DNA from: Laedolimicola ammoniilytica
Lineage (GTDB): Bacteria; Bacillota; Clostridia; Lachnospirales; Lachnospiraceae
Direction of reading: 5' to 3'
Assembly (NCBI RefSeq): GCF_025567165.1
Contig: NZ_JAOQKC010000005.1
Location: forward strand, 62,001 to 126,000
DNA: 64,000 bases
The notes beneath the pieces were generated by a model. The model was given only the letters and a program-made list of their open reading frames with translations, made no database searches and was not told where the DNA came from. Positions 17,637 to 25,888 of the stretch are shown here, one piece after another (within the stretch, counting starts at the first letter, position 1; each line of letters begins with the position of its first letter). The translations under genes and the position numbers were made by a program.

Positions 17637-20293
17637 TCACACATTTTCATCCTTTAAGGCTTCTACAATAATGTCCCTGCGGATTCTTCTGGAAGCCGCC
17701 CTGTAAATCCCACTGATGACCATTAGTACCAGAACAATATAGGCTGCCAGCCCTAATAACGGAAATACCTGAATGAACTCCATAAAAGTCACATCCTGCA
17801 TCCACATCAAAACTGCGACAATCAAAAACAGAATCGGCAATCCAATGACCAAAGGTTTTCCTCCAAGGAAGAACCCTTCTATATGCAGTAAACGGTCAAG
17901 ACCTTTTCTATCCAACCCCACAGAACGCAGCATGGCAAATTCCTTTCTTCTCTGATACAGACTGTTCAGGATCGCCACTGCTGCCGATGAGATTCCAATG
18001 ATACCAAATAGTGCAGTCAGACTGTAAACGATCAGCATGGTCGCATCGGTCAGCCGTTCTCTGTCCAAAGCGCGCTGTGTCTTGCTGGAGGTATAGAAAT
18101 CACTCGTCCCCAGATAAGTACCACAGATCTGCTCTGCCTGCGCCTGTACTTCGGCATCCAGCCCATCTTCCACGAGAAGATTCATGTAAGTCCTGTAATT
18201 GTAAACTGCACGATCTTCTCCGAAATTCTGGATAATCTCATAGTATTGATCCATCGGCACCAGAATGGGCAATGTATAAAAGGCCATATTACGCCCAATC
18301 TCCGGCATTTCAGAAAGTGCAGATGATACCGTCACATCAAAACGGTAATCCCCCTGAATGGAGTCCAGAAACTTCTCTGTTACTTCTAAAGATTGACCTT
18401 CTTTGAGTTTTAGATATGGAACCATATCTTTTTTGGCTTCATAACCTCTGGAGTCAGGATTTTCACAACAGAATTGACAATGAGCGCAGCACCCTGTTCA
18501 GAATAAGTCACCCCTGACTGCATGAGATAATCTTCATAGGCATCCTGTTCCAAACCGATCAATACACATGGGATACGGTAACAGCCATCGCGCTTTGCTA
18601 CATACTCGCCAGCCGCTTTTGTGTCAAATCCTCCAGAGGAAAGAAATTCTTCCGACAGCTCACTTTCTGAAACCCAGAGCGCACAGTTCGCCATTGTATA
18701 GGTGGCCTGTTCCTCTATGTGAGGCAGCTGCTTCAATTCCTCCATAAGCGCTGGCTCTATTTTCTGACCAGACTCCATTGTAAGATTGACATTAAAGTGG
18801 CTGTCCTGTTCTGCTTTTGTATTGTTAATATCTGAAACGGAAAAAACAGCCAGAAAACTGAACATCAAAAGCATACACAGACTCAGCGTTACCGTACAGG
18901 TACGAAACAGCCTCTTATTAGCCGTCATGGAGTTTGCAGAAATATTTCCAAGAAATCCAAAGCACTTTTTCAGGATCGGATGCTTTGCTGATTTTTTCAA
19001 AGAAGGATTGCTCCAACTTTCTTTGACCGCTTCAATCGGGCGAAGTTTTCCCATCTGCCGGGCAGGACCAGATGCAGCCAGGCAAACCGTCAGGAACGAA
19101 AGAATCATGGAAACCACTGCGACCCACGGGGAAAAGGAAGCGGTTATCCGGCTCCCTGTCACTTCCTGCGTCAGGTCAGAGTATGCTGCCAATACGCCAT
19201 AGGAAAAAAGGTATCCAAGTCCCACGGAAACCAGAATGGGAAGCACAGACAACCAGCGCGCCTCATATACGATCATCATGTGGATCTGCCTTGGAGTCAT
19301 TCCAATGGATTTTAAGATTCCCAGCTCCTTTACCTTGCGTTTCGCAGAAATAGAAAAAGCGCCCCGAATGATATAGGCAAATACCGCCATAGATGCTGCC
19401 ATGACCAAACCGAGCGCAAGCGCAAGTTTGGGAAGGTCACTGCTTAGGAAATGTCCCGGCGCATAAATTCCATACATCCCAAGCAGGGCTGTGTGGTAAC
19501 GGAAGGGATAGTCACCAAATTCATCCGGCTGCAAGCCAATGTCCTCTGCTATCTGCGGGATGATTTCATAGACTTTTCGCGGCTGCGTCACTTGAAGATA
19601 AGCAACGATCCCCGTGTCCTCCGATAATGCGGTCGTGTCCAGCCACCCATACGCAGGGTAGCCATTGTATGCGCTGGAAACAGTCATATCAATCTCACCA
19701 ACGATGGTGTACTGCACTTTTCCTGTTTTCACAAATTCTTCCCCGCTTTGAATGGGGGAAAGAAAATCCACAGTTGTATTTCCTTTCCTGCGTTCGCCCA
19801 AATCCAGGTTCAGCCGGTCTCCAATCTCAACAGATGGATTCTGCTCAAAAAAGCTTTTTCCAACCACAATCTCTCCCGGCGCCTGGGGAACCCGTCCGCG
19901 CAGGATCAGATTCTTTTCCCGCATACCGCCCCAATAGGCTCCATCACAGTTTTGGATCAAAAGATAGGGCAGGCCGGATGCAGCTGGCAATAAGGCGGTC
20001 TGATTATCTCCTTTTACCATGATGGTCTGGACATTTTCGTTATTCTGAATCAAATCCAGCTGGCCGGCATGAATCTCCAAAAGCTGTGCATCCCAATCAC
20101 CGTAGGCTGCGATCTCCTGCTGCACACTTTGATTCCAATAGCTTTGGACGAATGTGCATAACGAACACAAAAAAGTTGATGCGATCAATATGGCTACCAT
20201 GATAGAAATGGATGTACGCCGGTTTGCTTTCATATTCTGTTTCGCCAGCCGCTTTACAATCCGGCTGGTATCATTTTCAAATGGTAATGTCAT
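17637..20293 (-). pseudogene. FtsX-like permease with PFENDT motif (3 of 4), single-base frameshift at 18460-18463
   Basis: Two frames form one permease of about 880 residues. The first starts MTLPFENDTSRIVKRLAKQN with site AAAGGAG and reads through two outside domains to 'ALIVNSVV'. The second resumes with 'NPDSRGYEAKKDMVPYLKL' and contains the last domain, the 'LRSVGLDRKGL' coupling helix and the final membrane helices. If the run of four A (minus strand, 18463-18460) had five, the reading would continue smoothly as 'NSVVKNPDSRGYEAKK'. The gene is either inactivated by this one-base loss or affected by a homopolymer sequencing error. It would otherwise form a separate unit behind its own regulator box. 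Confidence 0.85.
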
Positions 20294-20327
20294 AGTCCTT
20301 CACTCCTTTCACTATCATCCTAACCCC

Positions 20328-20391
20328 CAAATGTTGCAGAAACATCCCAAAAGCTCAACAGTTTAAGGGTGAATTGCTTCCACTTTAGGAT
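20328..20391 (-). promoter_or_regulatory. Regulator box, copy 4
   Basis: Core TTCTGCAACATTTG at 20341-20328, 35 bases before the start of the frameshifted permease, with TAGGAT ten bases on as likely -10. Upstream arm: ATATCCTAAA, then GCAATTCACC, as in the other copies. Confidence 0.75.
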
Positions 20392-20402
20392 ATTTCTATT
20401 GC

Positions 20403-22823
20403 TTAATCTATCTCTCTCAACTGCTGCACAATAGACTTTTTCTCCAAAAGATGGATCAGAGCGGCAGCAATTAAAACAGGAAGCAAAATTGCCACTATCA
20501 TATATCCAGCAAAATGTACTGCTGGGAAATGCCACACCCAAGTATCGTCGCCAACATAATTCAGATAGCGAACAATTCCATAACCGACCGCAGTTCCAAT
20601 TAGGACAGCGATACAAATGTTCCAAAAAGCCAGCAAAATGCCTTCACACTGTACTGTCTGCCGTAACTGCTTTTTCGCCATACCAACAGAGCGCAGAACA
20701 GAAAATTCGTGTTTGCGGGAGAGTGTCGTAGCAATCAGTGTATTTACCAGATTGATAACTGCAAACAGCATGATGAATCCACACAGCCCCCATATCACAA
20801 GGCTGGTGCGTTGATACATAGCCTCGCTGTCTTGATAGTAGTCATAGAGAGATTCCATTGTTACCATCGGTGTGGTATCAAGCAGATCATTCATAGTTTT
20901 CCGAAGGGCTGGCTCTTGTAAAAGGTCATCCATACGAACCAGCAACTGACTGTTGAAGTTAAAGCCAGATGGCATCATTTGATTCATTAGTTCTTCTGGC
21001 AGTAGGAAAAATCCTGTTTTTCCAAAAAGTTTACCTCCACCATCATCTTCAAAGATACCATCGCTGATTTCTCCAGCAATTCTAAACTCTGTCTCCTGCT
21101 CCCGTATCCCATCAAACCAGCGGAACTTCACCGTATCTCCAACATGAAATGTCCAGTCGTAGATGTAGTCTGCATATTCATTTCGCAACACCAGAATCTC
21201 ATGGTTTTCAGACATAGTTGAATAATCAGCCGTGCCAGTCACCAAATATTTTTCCAAGAGGGCCTGCTGATCTGGTGTGAATGGGGTAATATTTTCTTTT
21301 TTAGTCACTCCGTTGTATTCAAATTTTGCCTCTAATGTTTTATATTCCGAAACTTCTGCAACCCCCTCCATCTGCGCAATGGTCTGTATCAAATCTTCAT
21401 TCAAAGGATTCTTTAACTGGACTCCAGTTTGTCCATGCGGGTCATTCTTGATCGCATTTCGGGAAAGCTCAACTTCAAATTCTCCATATTCTAAAAGCCC
21501 ATGTCTTGTAAGGCGCTCCATATCCAGAGAAGAAAGGAGTGTTGTTCCGCCCATAAACATGATTCCTGCAATACCTAACGAAAGAACAGTTACAATCCAC
21601 TTTTTCCGGTTGCGGGAACTTCCCATAATAGCCAGTGAAAAAGGGGTGATTTTCCGATGTAGTTTCTTTGAAACAGCAGGAAAACTCTCATATCCGGTGT
21701 TTTTTGCTGCCTCGATCGGTGAAATGCTGCCTGCAATTTTTGCAGGCTTGCTCATAGCCAGCCATATCATGCCATAGACAAGAAGGAAAATTACAATACT
21801 GGTTATTGCGGTATTACCCCAGCTCCATCCGTTTGGCTTGAACAGAAAAGCTGCAATCCCACCGATTACCAGCCCTAAAGCTGTACCATAAACACAGAAA
21901 ATCCTACCTTGTACCCGAAGAATTTTCTTAATCTGTTTTGCAGTTGTTCCCATTGTACGCAACTGCCCAAATTCCCGCACCTGATTATGCACATAAATAT
22001 AAAAAATACTGTAAATCACCAAATAACTAACAAAAAGTACAGCAAAAGAAAAGATCATAACAATCTGAATATCTTCCCAATTCGGCTCCAGAGAGGAAAG
22101 AAAACCATCGTTCGGATCAGAATTTTGCGCTGGAATACCATAGTCAGCTTCAATCTGCTTGGTCATGGCTTCAAATACCTGCTTGGACATTTCATCCGCA
22201 TGAGCAAATTGAACAGCCAGCGCTGTTACAGAATGCTGGAATTGGCTTCCCGCTTCTGTATATTGTTTGGAACAGAAAAGGGAGTAGACCCGTTCTGTGG
22301 AACCACTGTCTGTAAGGCCTACCACAGTAAAGTTTTCCGTATTTCCATCATAAAACGGGATTGTGATTGTTACCCCCAACTCCACCGGAAGCCCCAGTTG
22401 CTCCAAATATGCCTTATCCACAGCTACATCATAAAGGTCTATGGGATACTGTCCTTCCACAATTTCATCCATAACGATTTGGCTGTTATTTTGCTCGATA
22501 TAGACAGGGATCACCAGATAGTTTTCAATCTGCGTATTGGCCGCCTGCATATATATCTTTGAATCCGAAATTCTTTCATCATGCCGCAGGGTCTGCATCT
22601 GTTCATCGTTCAGATTGTGATATAACATCTGACTTGACACAAGCAATTCTCGTTTTGCTTCGGTTTCCATCCCAATCACAGACAAAGCAAAGCCAGACAG
22701 CAAGGCAACTGCCAACGCGATGGTCAAAACAGATAAAAATGTTTTAACCCGGCTTTGACTGATACTGTGCTTGGCATACTTTTTGACAATCCGGCTAGTA
22801 TCATTTTCAAATGGTAATGTCAT
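20403..22823 (-). CDS. FtsX-like permease with N-terminal PFENDT motif (4 of 4)
   Basis: The 806-residue protein begins MTLPFENDTSRIVKKYAKHS and has two FtsX modules: a helix at about 29-50, outside domain, three helices (about 265-375), a helix near 415-440, a second outside domain and three C-terminal helices. Coupling segments 'LRTMGTTAKQIKKILRVQG' and 'LRSVGMAKKQL' are conserved. The ATG at 22823 is preferred since AAGGAG stands nine bases before it; an ATG six bases upstream is too close. It has its own regulator box. Without an ATPase of its own it would use the one encoded at 16123-16788. Confidence 0.88.
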   Translation of the reverse strand: MTLPFENDTSRIVKKYAKHSISQSRVKTFLSVLTIALAVALLSGFALSVIGMETEAKRELLVSSQMLYHNLNDEQMQTLRHDERISDSKIYMQAANTQIENYLVIPVYIEQNNSQIVMDEIVEGQYPIDLYDVAVDKAYLEQLGLPVELGVTITIPFYDGNTENFTVVGLTDSGSTERVYSLFCSKQYTEAGSQFQHSVTALAVQFAHADEMSKQVFEAMTKQIEADYGIPAQNSDPNDGFLSSLEPNWEDIQIVMIFSFAVLFVSYLVIYSIFYIYVHNQVREFGQLRTMGTTAKQIKKILRVQGRIFCVYGTALGLVIGGIAAFLFKPNGWSWGNTAITSIVIFLLVYGMIWLAMSKPAKIAGSISPIEAAKNTGYESFPAVSKKLHRKITPFSLAIMGSSRNRKKWIVTVLSLGIAGIMFMGGTTLLSSLDMERLTRHGLLEYGEFEVELSRNAIKNDPHGQTGVQLKNPLNEDLIQTIAQMEGVAEVSEYKTLEAKFEYNGVTKKENITPFTPDQQALLEKYLVTGTADYSTMSENHEILVLRNEYADYIYDWTFHVGDTVKFRWFDGIREQETEFRIAGEISDGIFEDDGGGKLFGKTGFFLLPEELMNQMMPSGFNFNSQLLVRMDDLLQEPALRKTMNDLLDTTPMVTMESLYDYYQDSEAMYQRTSLVIWGLCGFIMLFAVINLVNTLIATTLSRKHEFSVLRSVGMAKKQLRQTVQCEGILLAFWNICIAVLIGTAVGYGIVRYLNYVGDDTWVWHFPAVHFAGYMIVAILLPVLIAAALIHLLEKKSIVQQLREID

Positions 22824-22857
22824 AGTCATTCACTCCTTTCGCTGTCATCCTAACCCC

Positions 22858-22927
22858 CAAATGTTGCAGAAATATCCCAAAGGCTCAACAGTTTAAGGGT
22901 GAATTGCTTCAATTTTAGGACAATTCA
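22858..22927 (-). promoter_or_regulatory. Regulator box, copy 5
   Basis: Core TTCTGCAACATTTG at 22871-22858; TAGGAT as -10; upstream arm GAATTGTCCTAAAATTG then GCAATTCACCC. Nearly identical to copy 4 over the whole region. The arm overlaps the stop codon of the preceding small membrane gene. Confidence 0.78.
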
Positions 22928-23185
22928 TTTTCGTGTGTCTTTTTTATAAAGCCGGATAGATATAAGCAAAACCATTGCTAACTGAATTACAACAAAAAAT
23001 AGCGTCAGCCAAACGCTCTCATAATAAGAAATATCTGTCCAGAAGACCACCAGATCTACCAGAGCCACCACACCAGCCGACCATCTGATTTCTCTTGGAA
23101 AGAAGTGCCGGAGCAGCAGAACAACAACGACCGGCGGGATCAGCAAGCAAGCTGCATTGATGAGTAATGTCTTTGTGATTTCCAT
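22925..23185 (-). CDS. Small membrane protein (86 residues), unrecognised
   Basis: Starts MEITKTLLINAACLLIPPVV after GGAGGTGGCCTT. Three hydrophobic helices (about 6-26, 33-51, 56-77) and a basic C-terminus (RLYKKDTRK). No family recognised. It lies between the kinase/regulator pair and the permeases and has its own regulator box upstream, which suggests it belongs to the same response, for example as an accessory or immunity membrane peptide; this is inference. Confidence 0.7.
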   Translation of the reverse strand: MEITKTLLINAACLLIPPVVVVLLLRHFFPREIRWSAGVVALVDLVVFWTDISYYESVWLTLFFVVIQLAMVLLISIRLYKKDTRK

Positions 23186-23228
23186 AAGGCCACCTCCAAT
23201 TTCATAATGTTGCTGTCAGCATAAATCC

Positions 23229-23251
23229 CAAATGTTGCAGAATTGTCCTAA
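23229..23251 (-). promoter_or_regulatory. Regulator box, copy 6
   Basis: Minus strand TTTTAGGACAATTCTGCAAC followed by ATTTG; core at 23242-23229; TATGCT as likely -10 five bases further. The distant upstream arm of the other copies is missing here; the terminator of the kinase gene takes its place. Confidence 0.75.
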
Positions 23252-23275
23252 AATCCATTGCCCTCTAAAAATTTT

Positions 23276-23309
23276 TCAAAAAAAAGGCAGCCTGCCAAAA
23301 CAGACTGCC
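23276..23309 (-). terminator. Terminator after the kinase gene of the second island
   Basis: AGGCAG pairs with CTGCCT (with three more pairs after one mismatch), followed on the minus strand by eight T. It starts seven bases after the kinase stop. Clear intrinsic terminator. Confidence 0.88.
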
Positions 23310-23315
23310 TCAGAA

Positions 23316-24347
23316 TTATTTTATGGGCAGGAACACGGAAAAAGTTGATCCTTCCCCAACTTTAGACTCAACGGTAATATAGCCCCCCTGCATGGTAATG
23401 ATCTCACGGGCAAGGTATAAGCCGATTCCGACCCCATCTATATCATGCACCGCTTCATCCCGATAGAAGCGTTTGAAGATCGTGCCCTGAGAATGCTCCG
23501 GGATGCCTCTGCCTGTATCTGTCACATCTATCCTCAAATACATTTCCCAATCCCGTACCCTCACCTGGATGCTGCCACCGGCAGAGGTGTACTTTACCGC
23601 ATTATCCAGAATGTTAAACAATGCTTCGGAAGTCCAGCGGCTGTCATGGGATATTGTCAGATCAGATGGGCAGTCCACCGACAGGCTGATCTCTTTTTGT
23701 TCCATCGGAGCCAGAACACCATTGATGGCGCTCACCAGCGTATCCCCGATCACAGCATCCTGTTTCTCCAGCGTAATGACACCCGTTTCCAGGCGGGAGG
23801 TTTTCACCATTCCCTGAATGAGAAAATCCAGTTTATCCAGCTGTGTGCCTGTGGCCTGCAAAAACTCCTTACGCTTTTCTTCTGTCAATGGCCTTGTCAG
23901 CATCGTATCGTTGATCAGCTTCAAATTTGCGATGGGGGTTTTGGTCTGGTGGGAAATATCTGATACCAGGGATTGCAGTTCTTCCTTTTCTCCCTCTGCC
24001 GTATGTCTGGTTTTCTGCATCACATTATAGAGCCGTTCCAGACGATGGCTAATCCGAGACAGCAGTGTTTCCGCTTCATAGTCTACCTGGGGCCAGTCTG
24101 TACTGTCCATCATGTGATCCAATGTCTGGCACAAACCATCGGTGAACAGAGAAAGTTTCTTTTGAAAATAGTGCAGAAAAACCATGCCCCAAATGTAAAA
24201 TGCAGCTGTCAAAATAATGCCGCAGATGACAACACGCACATCTTTCGTCAATAGGAAAAAAATCAACAGCAGCAAAGCGGCAGTGAGCAGAGTCCCCGCC
24301 ACAATTTTTCTCAAAAATGCCCTGACAGATAAATTTTGCAGCTTCAT
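23316..24347 (-). CDS. Histidine kinase with minimal sensor loop (second island)
   Basis: The 343-residue protein has two N-terminal membrane helices (about 15-33 and 37-60) with a loop of about four residues, again the intramembrane-sensing layout. Phosphorylated His at 133 (DISHQTKTPI), N-box 'NILDNAVKYTSAGG', G1 'DTGRGIPE', F-box 'FKRFYRD' and G2 'GVGIGLYLAREI' are intact. It overlaps the response regulator gene by four bases. Upstream and downstream sit genes with the common regulator box, so it most likely senses through one of the PFENDT permeases. Confidence 0.92.
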   Translation of the reverse strand: MKLQNLSVRAFLRKIVAGTLLTAALLLLIFFLLTKDVRVVICGIILTAAFYIWGMVFLHYFQKKLSLFTDGLCQTLDHMMDSTDWPQVDYEAETLLSRISHRLERLYNVMQKTRHTAEGEKEELQSLVSDISHQTKTPIANLKLINDTMLTRPLTEEKRKEFLQATGTQLDKLDFLIQGMVKTSRLETGVITLEKQDAVIGDTLVSAINGVLAPMEQKEISLSVDCPSDLTISHDSRWTSEALFNILDNAVKYTSAGGSIQVRVRDWEMYLRIDVTDTGRGIPEHSQGTIFKRFYRDEAVHDIDGVGIGLYLAREIITMQGGYITVESKVGEGSTFSVFLPIK

Positions 24348-25033
24348 CGAGGCTCACCGCCGATCCACTGATAGCCCATGCCGTAAGCTGTCTTAATATA
24401 TTTCCGCTCGTCTGTTTCGATTTTTTTACGGATACGGCTGATGATCGTCGTCAGAGTATGCTCATCCACAAAATCCCCATCAATGTCCCACAGCTTCTCT
24501 AAAATCTGCCGCTTGGTCAGAATAATCCGGGGGTTCTTTACGAACAGGAACAGGGTGCGGTATTCCTTCGGTGTAAAGTCCAGGGATTCTCCGGCAAGGG
24601 ACGCACTTTGTTCGGAGAAGTCAATTTTCAGAAAGCCATCATCAAACAGATCATGCCGGGGTGTCCGCAGTTCCAGATTTGCAAAAACCGCCGCTACTTT
24701 TTTGCAAAGCACCGTCACAGAAAAGGGCTTGGTCACATAATCTGCGCCGCCGACTTCATAGCCCTTGAGCATATCGCTCTCCTTATCATTGGCTGTGATA
24801 AAGATGATATAGGTATGCTGACCGCGATTCCGGATTTCTTCACACAAATCCAGTCCGCTGCCATCGGGCAGGTTAATATCCAACAGTGCCACATCAAATT
24901 CATTTTCCCGCAGCTTTCTTACCGCGCTGTCAAAATTAAAAACCGAAATGACCTCATATCCGTCAGAGGTCAGATTATATGCCAGGGTCCGATTCAAAAG
25001 CTGATCGTCCTCTACAATTAAAATCTTCTTCAA
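24344..25033 (-). CDS. OmpR-family response regulator, probable master regulator of the island
   Basis: From a TTG start at 25033 the protein has 229 residues: receiver with EDD (8-10), phospho-acceptor Asp 52 (LLDINLPDG), Thr 80 and Lys 102, then an OmpR winged helix (about 130-226, 'RKKIETDERKYIKTAYGMGYQW'). The TTG is chosen because AAAGGAAG lies eight bases before it and because an ATG at 25066 would coincide with the expected transcription start behind the box at 25084. It is the most likely protein to bind the seven TTCTGCAACATTTG boxes, one of which lies in its own promoter (autoactivation). Confidence 0.88.
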   Translation of the reverse strand: MKKILIVEDDQLLNRTLAYNLTSDGYEVISVFNFDSAVRKLRENEFDVALLDINLPDGSGLDLCEEIRNRGQHTYIIFITANDKESDMLKGYEVGGADYVTKPFSVTVLCKKVAAVFANLELRTPRHDLFDDGFLKIDFSEQSASLAGESLDFTPKEYRTLFLFVKNPRIILTKRQILEKLWDIDGDFVDEHTLTTIISRIRKKIETDERKYIKTAYGMGYQWIGGEPR

Positions 25034-25083
25034 AGCCTTCACTTCCTTTCCCAATTTTCCGATCATACTGATATTCTAAACAT

Positions 25084-25105
25084 CAAATGTTGCAGAAATG
25101 TCCCA
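25084..25105 (-). promoter_or_regulatory. Regulator box, copy 7 (autoregulation)
   Basis: Minus strand TTGGGACATTTCTGCAACAT then TTG; core at 25097-25084; TAGAAT (25078-25073) as -10. A weak upstream arm TATCCTATAATT follows at about 25137-25126. Confidence 0.75.
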
Positions 25106-25194
25106 ATCCGATATTTTTCTTTTTAATTATAGGATAGCCTACTTTTCAGCACAAGAATAAAAATATGAATTTCAATGTCATGTTGGACAACAAG

Positions 25195-25229
25195 AACACC
25201 GCCGCAAACTATACGATTGCGGCGGTGTT
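25195..25229 (-). terminator. GC-rich hairpin after the three-gene hypothetical operon
   Basis: Perfect 13-bp stem (AACACCGCCGCAA with TTGCGGCGGTGTT, loop of nine), 30 bases after the stop at 25259. The trailing CTTGTTGT is a poor T tract, but position and stem strength fit an operon end. Confidence 0.65.
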
Positions 25230-25258
25230 GACTATGTATAAAATCTTCCTATAGATTT

Positions 25259-25888
25259 TTATGTATGTATCCCGTATTTCGCCGTTTGGATGTTCTCTTC
25301 GCCATGCAGGATTACTCCACCGCAAGTCTTTGCGCCCTGTACCATGTAGCCCTCAAAAAAGAAGCTGTAAGGCAGGTAATCATCCGTCAGGACGATGCGC
25401 TCATAGTTGTACCAGTTAAAGTGCTGGTCCAGAAACTTCCCCAGTTTGTGCCGAAGGATAGGATTTTCCACTACGGCCTTGAGATTTTTCCGGCTGTGAA
25501 ACTCTAGCTTTGGCCGGTTCTGTTCCGGAATGGACAGCAGCCGCCACCGTGTTCCATCAACGGTTTCTTCCTCACCTGCCGCATATGCGCGAAACGGCTC
25601 ATAGGGCAGCCTGATCCGTTCGGTATAGCCGGAAACGCTGTCTCTGCCAGCATCCTTCAGCCATGTGAAGGAAAACTCCAGCACTTTGACACCGTCTACG
25701 GCATCACACAGCCGCAGTTCTGCATAGGAATGAATATCTTTGGCGATCAAATACTTCTTCTCCTCCAGCCGCTGCAGTTCCTTTTTCAAAATAATAAATT
25801 GCTGCGGCGAACAGCCATTTCTGGAGCGGGTCTTGAGGGAAATACTATCCCGATCCACATAAACCGTTGCCATTGTCCTATTATTCAT
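25259..25888 (-). CDS. Unrecognised protein, third gene of a three-gene operon
   Basis: The 209-residue protein starts MNNRTMATVYVDRDSISLKT with site GAGGTGG and overlaps the previous gene by eight bases. It looks soluble and rich in strands, with a helix at about 28-50 (FIILKKELQRLEEKKYLIAKD), a conserved-looking aromatic stretch 'DDYLPYSFFFEGYMVQG' near 170-186 and a Cys-Gly-Gly turn followed by 'HGEENIQTAKYG' at the end. I recognise no family. It is always translated with the 824-residue protein upstream, so it is probably a partner subunit. No signal peptide or membrane helix. Confidence 0.75.
   Translation of the reverse strand: MNNRTMATVYVDRDSISLKTRSRNGCSPQQFIILKKELQRLEEKKYLIAKDIHSYAELRLCDAVDGVKVLEFSFTWLKDAGRDSVSGYTERIRLPYEPFRAYAAGEEETVDGTRWRLLSIPEQNRPKLEFHSRKNLKAVVENPILRHKLGKFLDQHFNWYNYERIVLTDDYLPYSFFFEGYMVQGAKTCGGVILHGEENIQTAKYGIHT

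Noticed and set aside
23445..23963. 172-codon plus-strand frame opposite the kinase gene
   Set aside because: Antisense shadow rich in His, Cys and Arg; no start signal.
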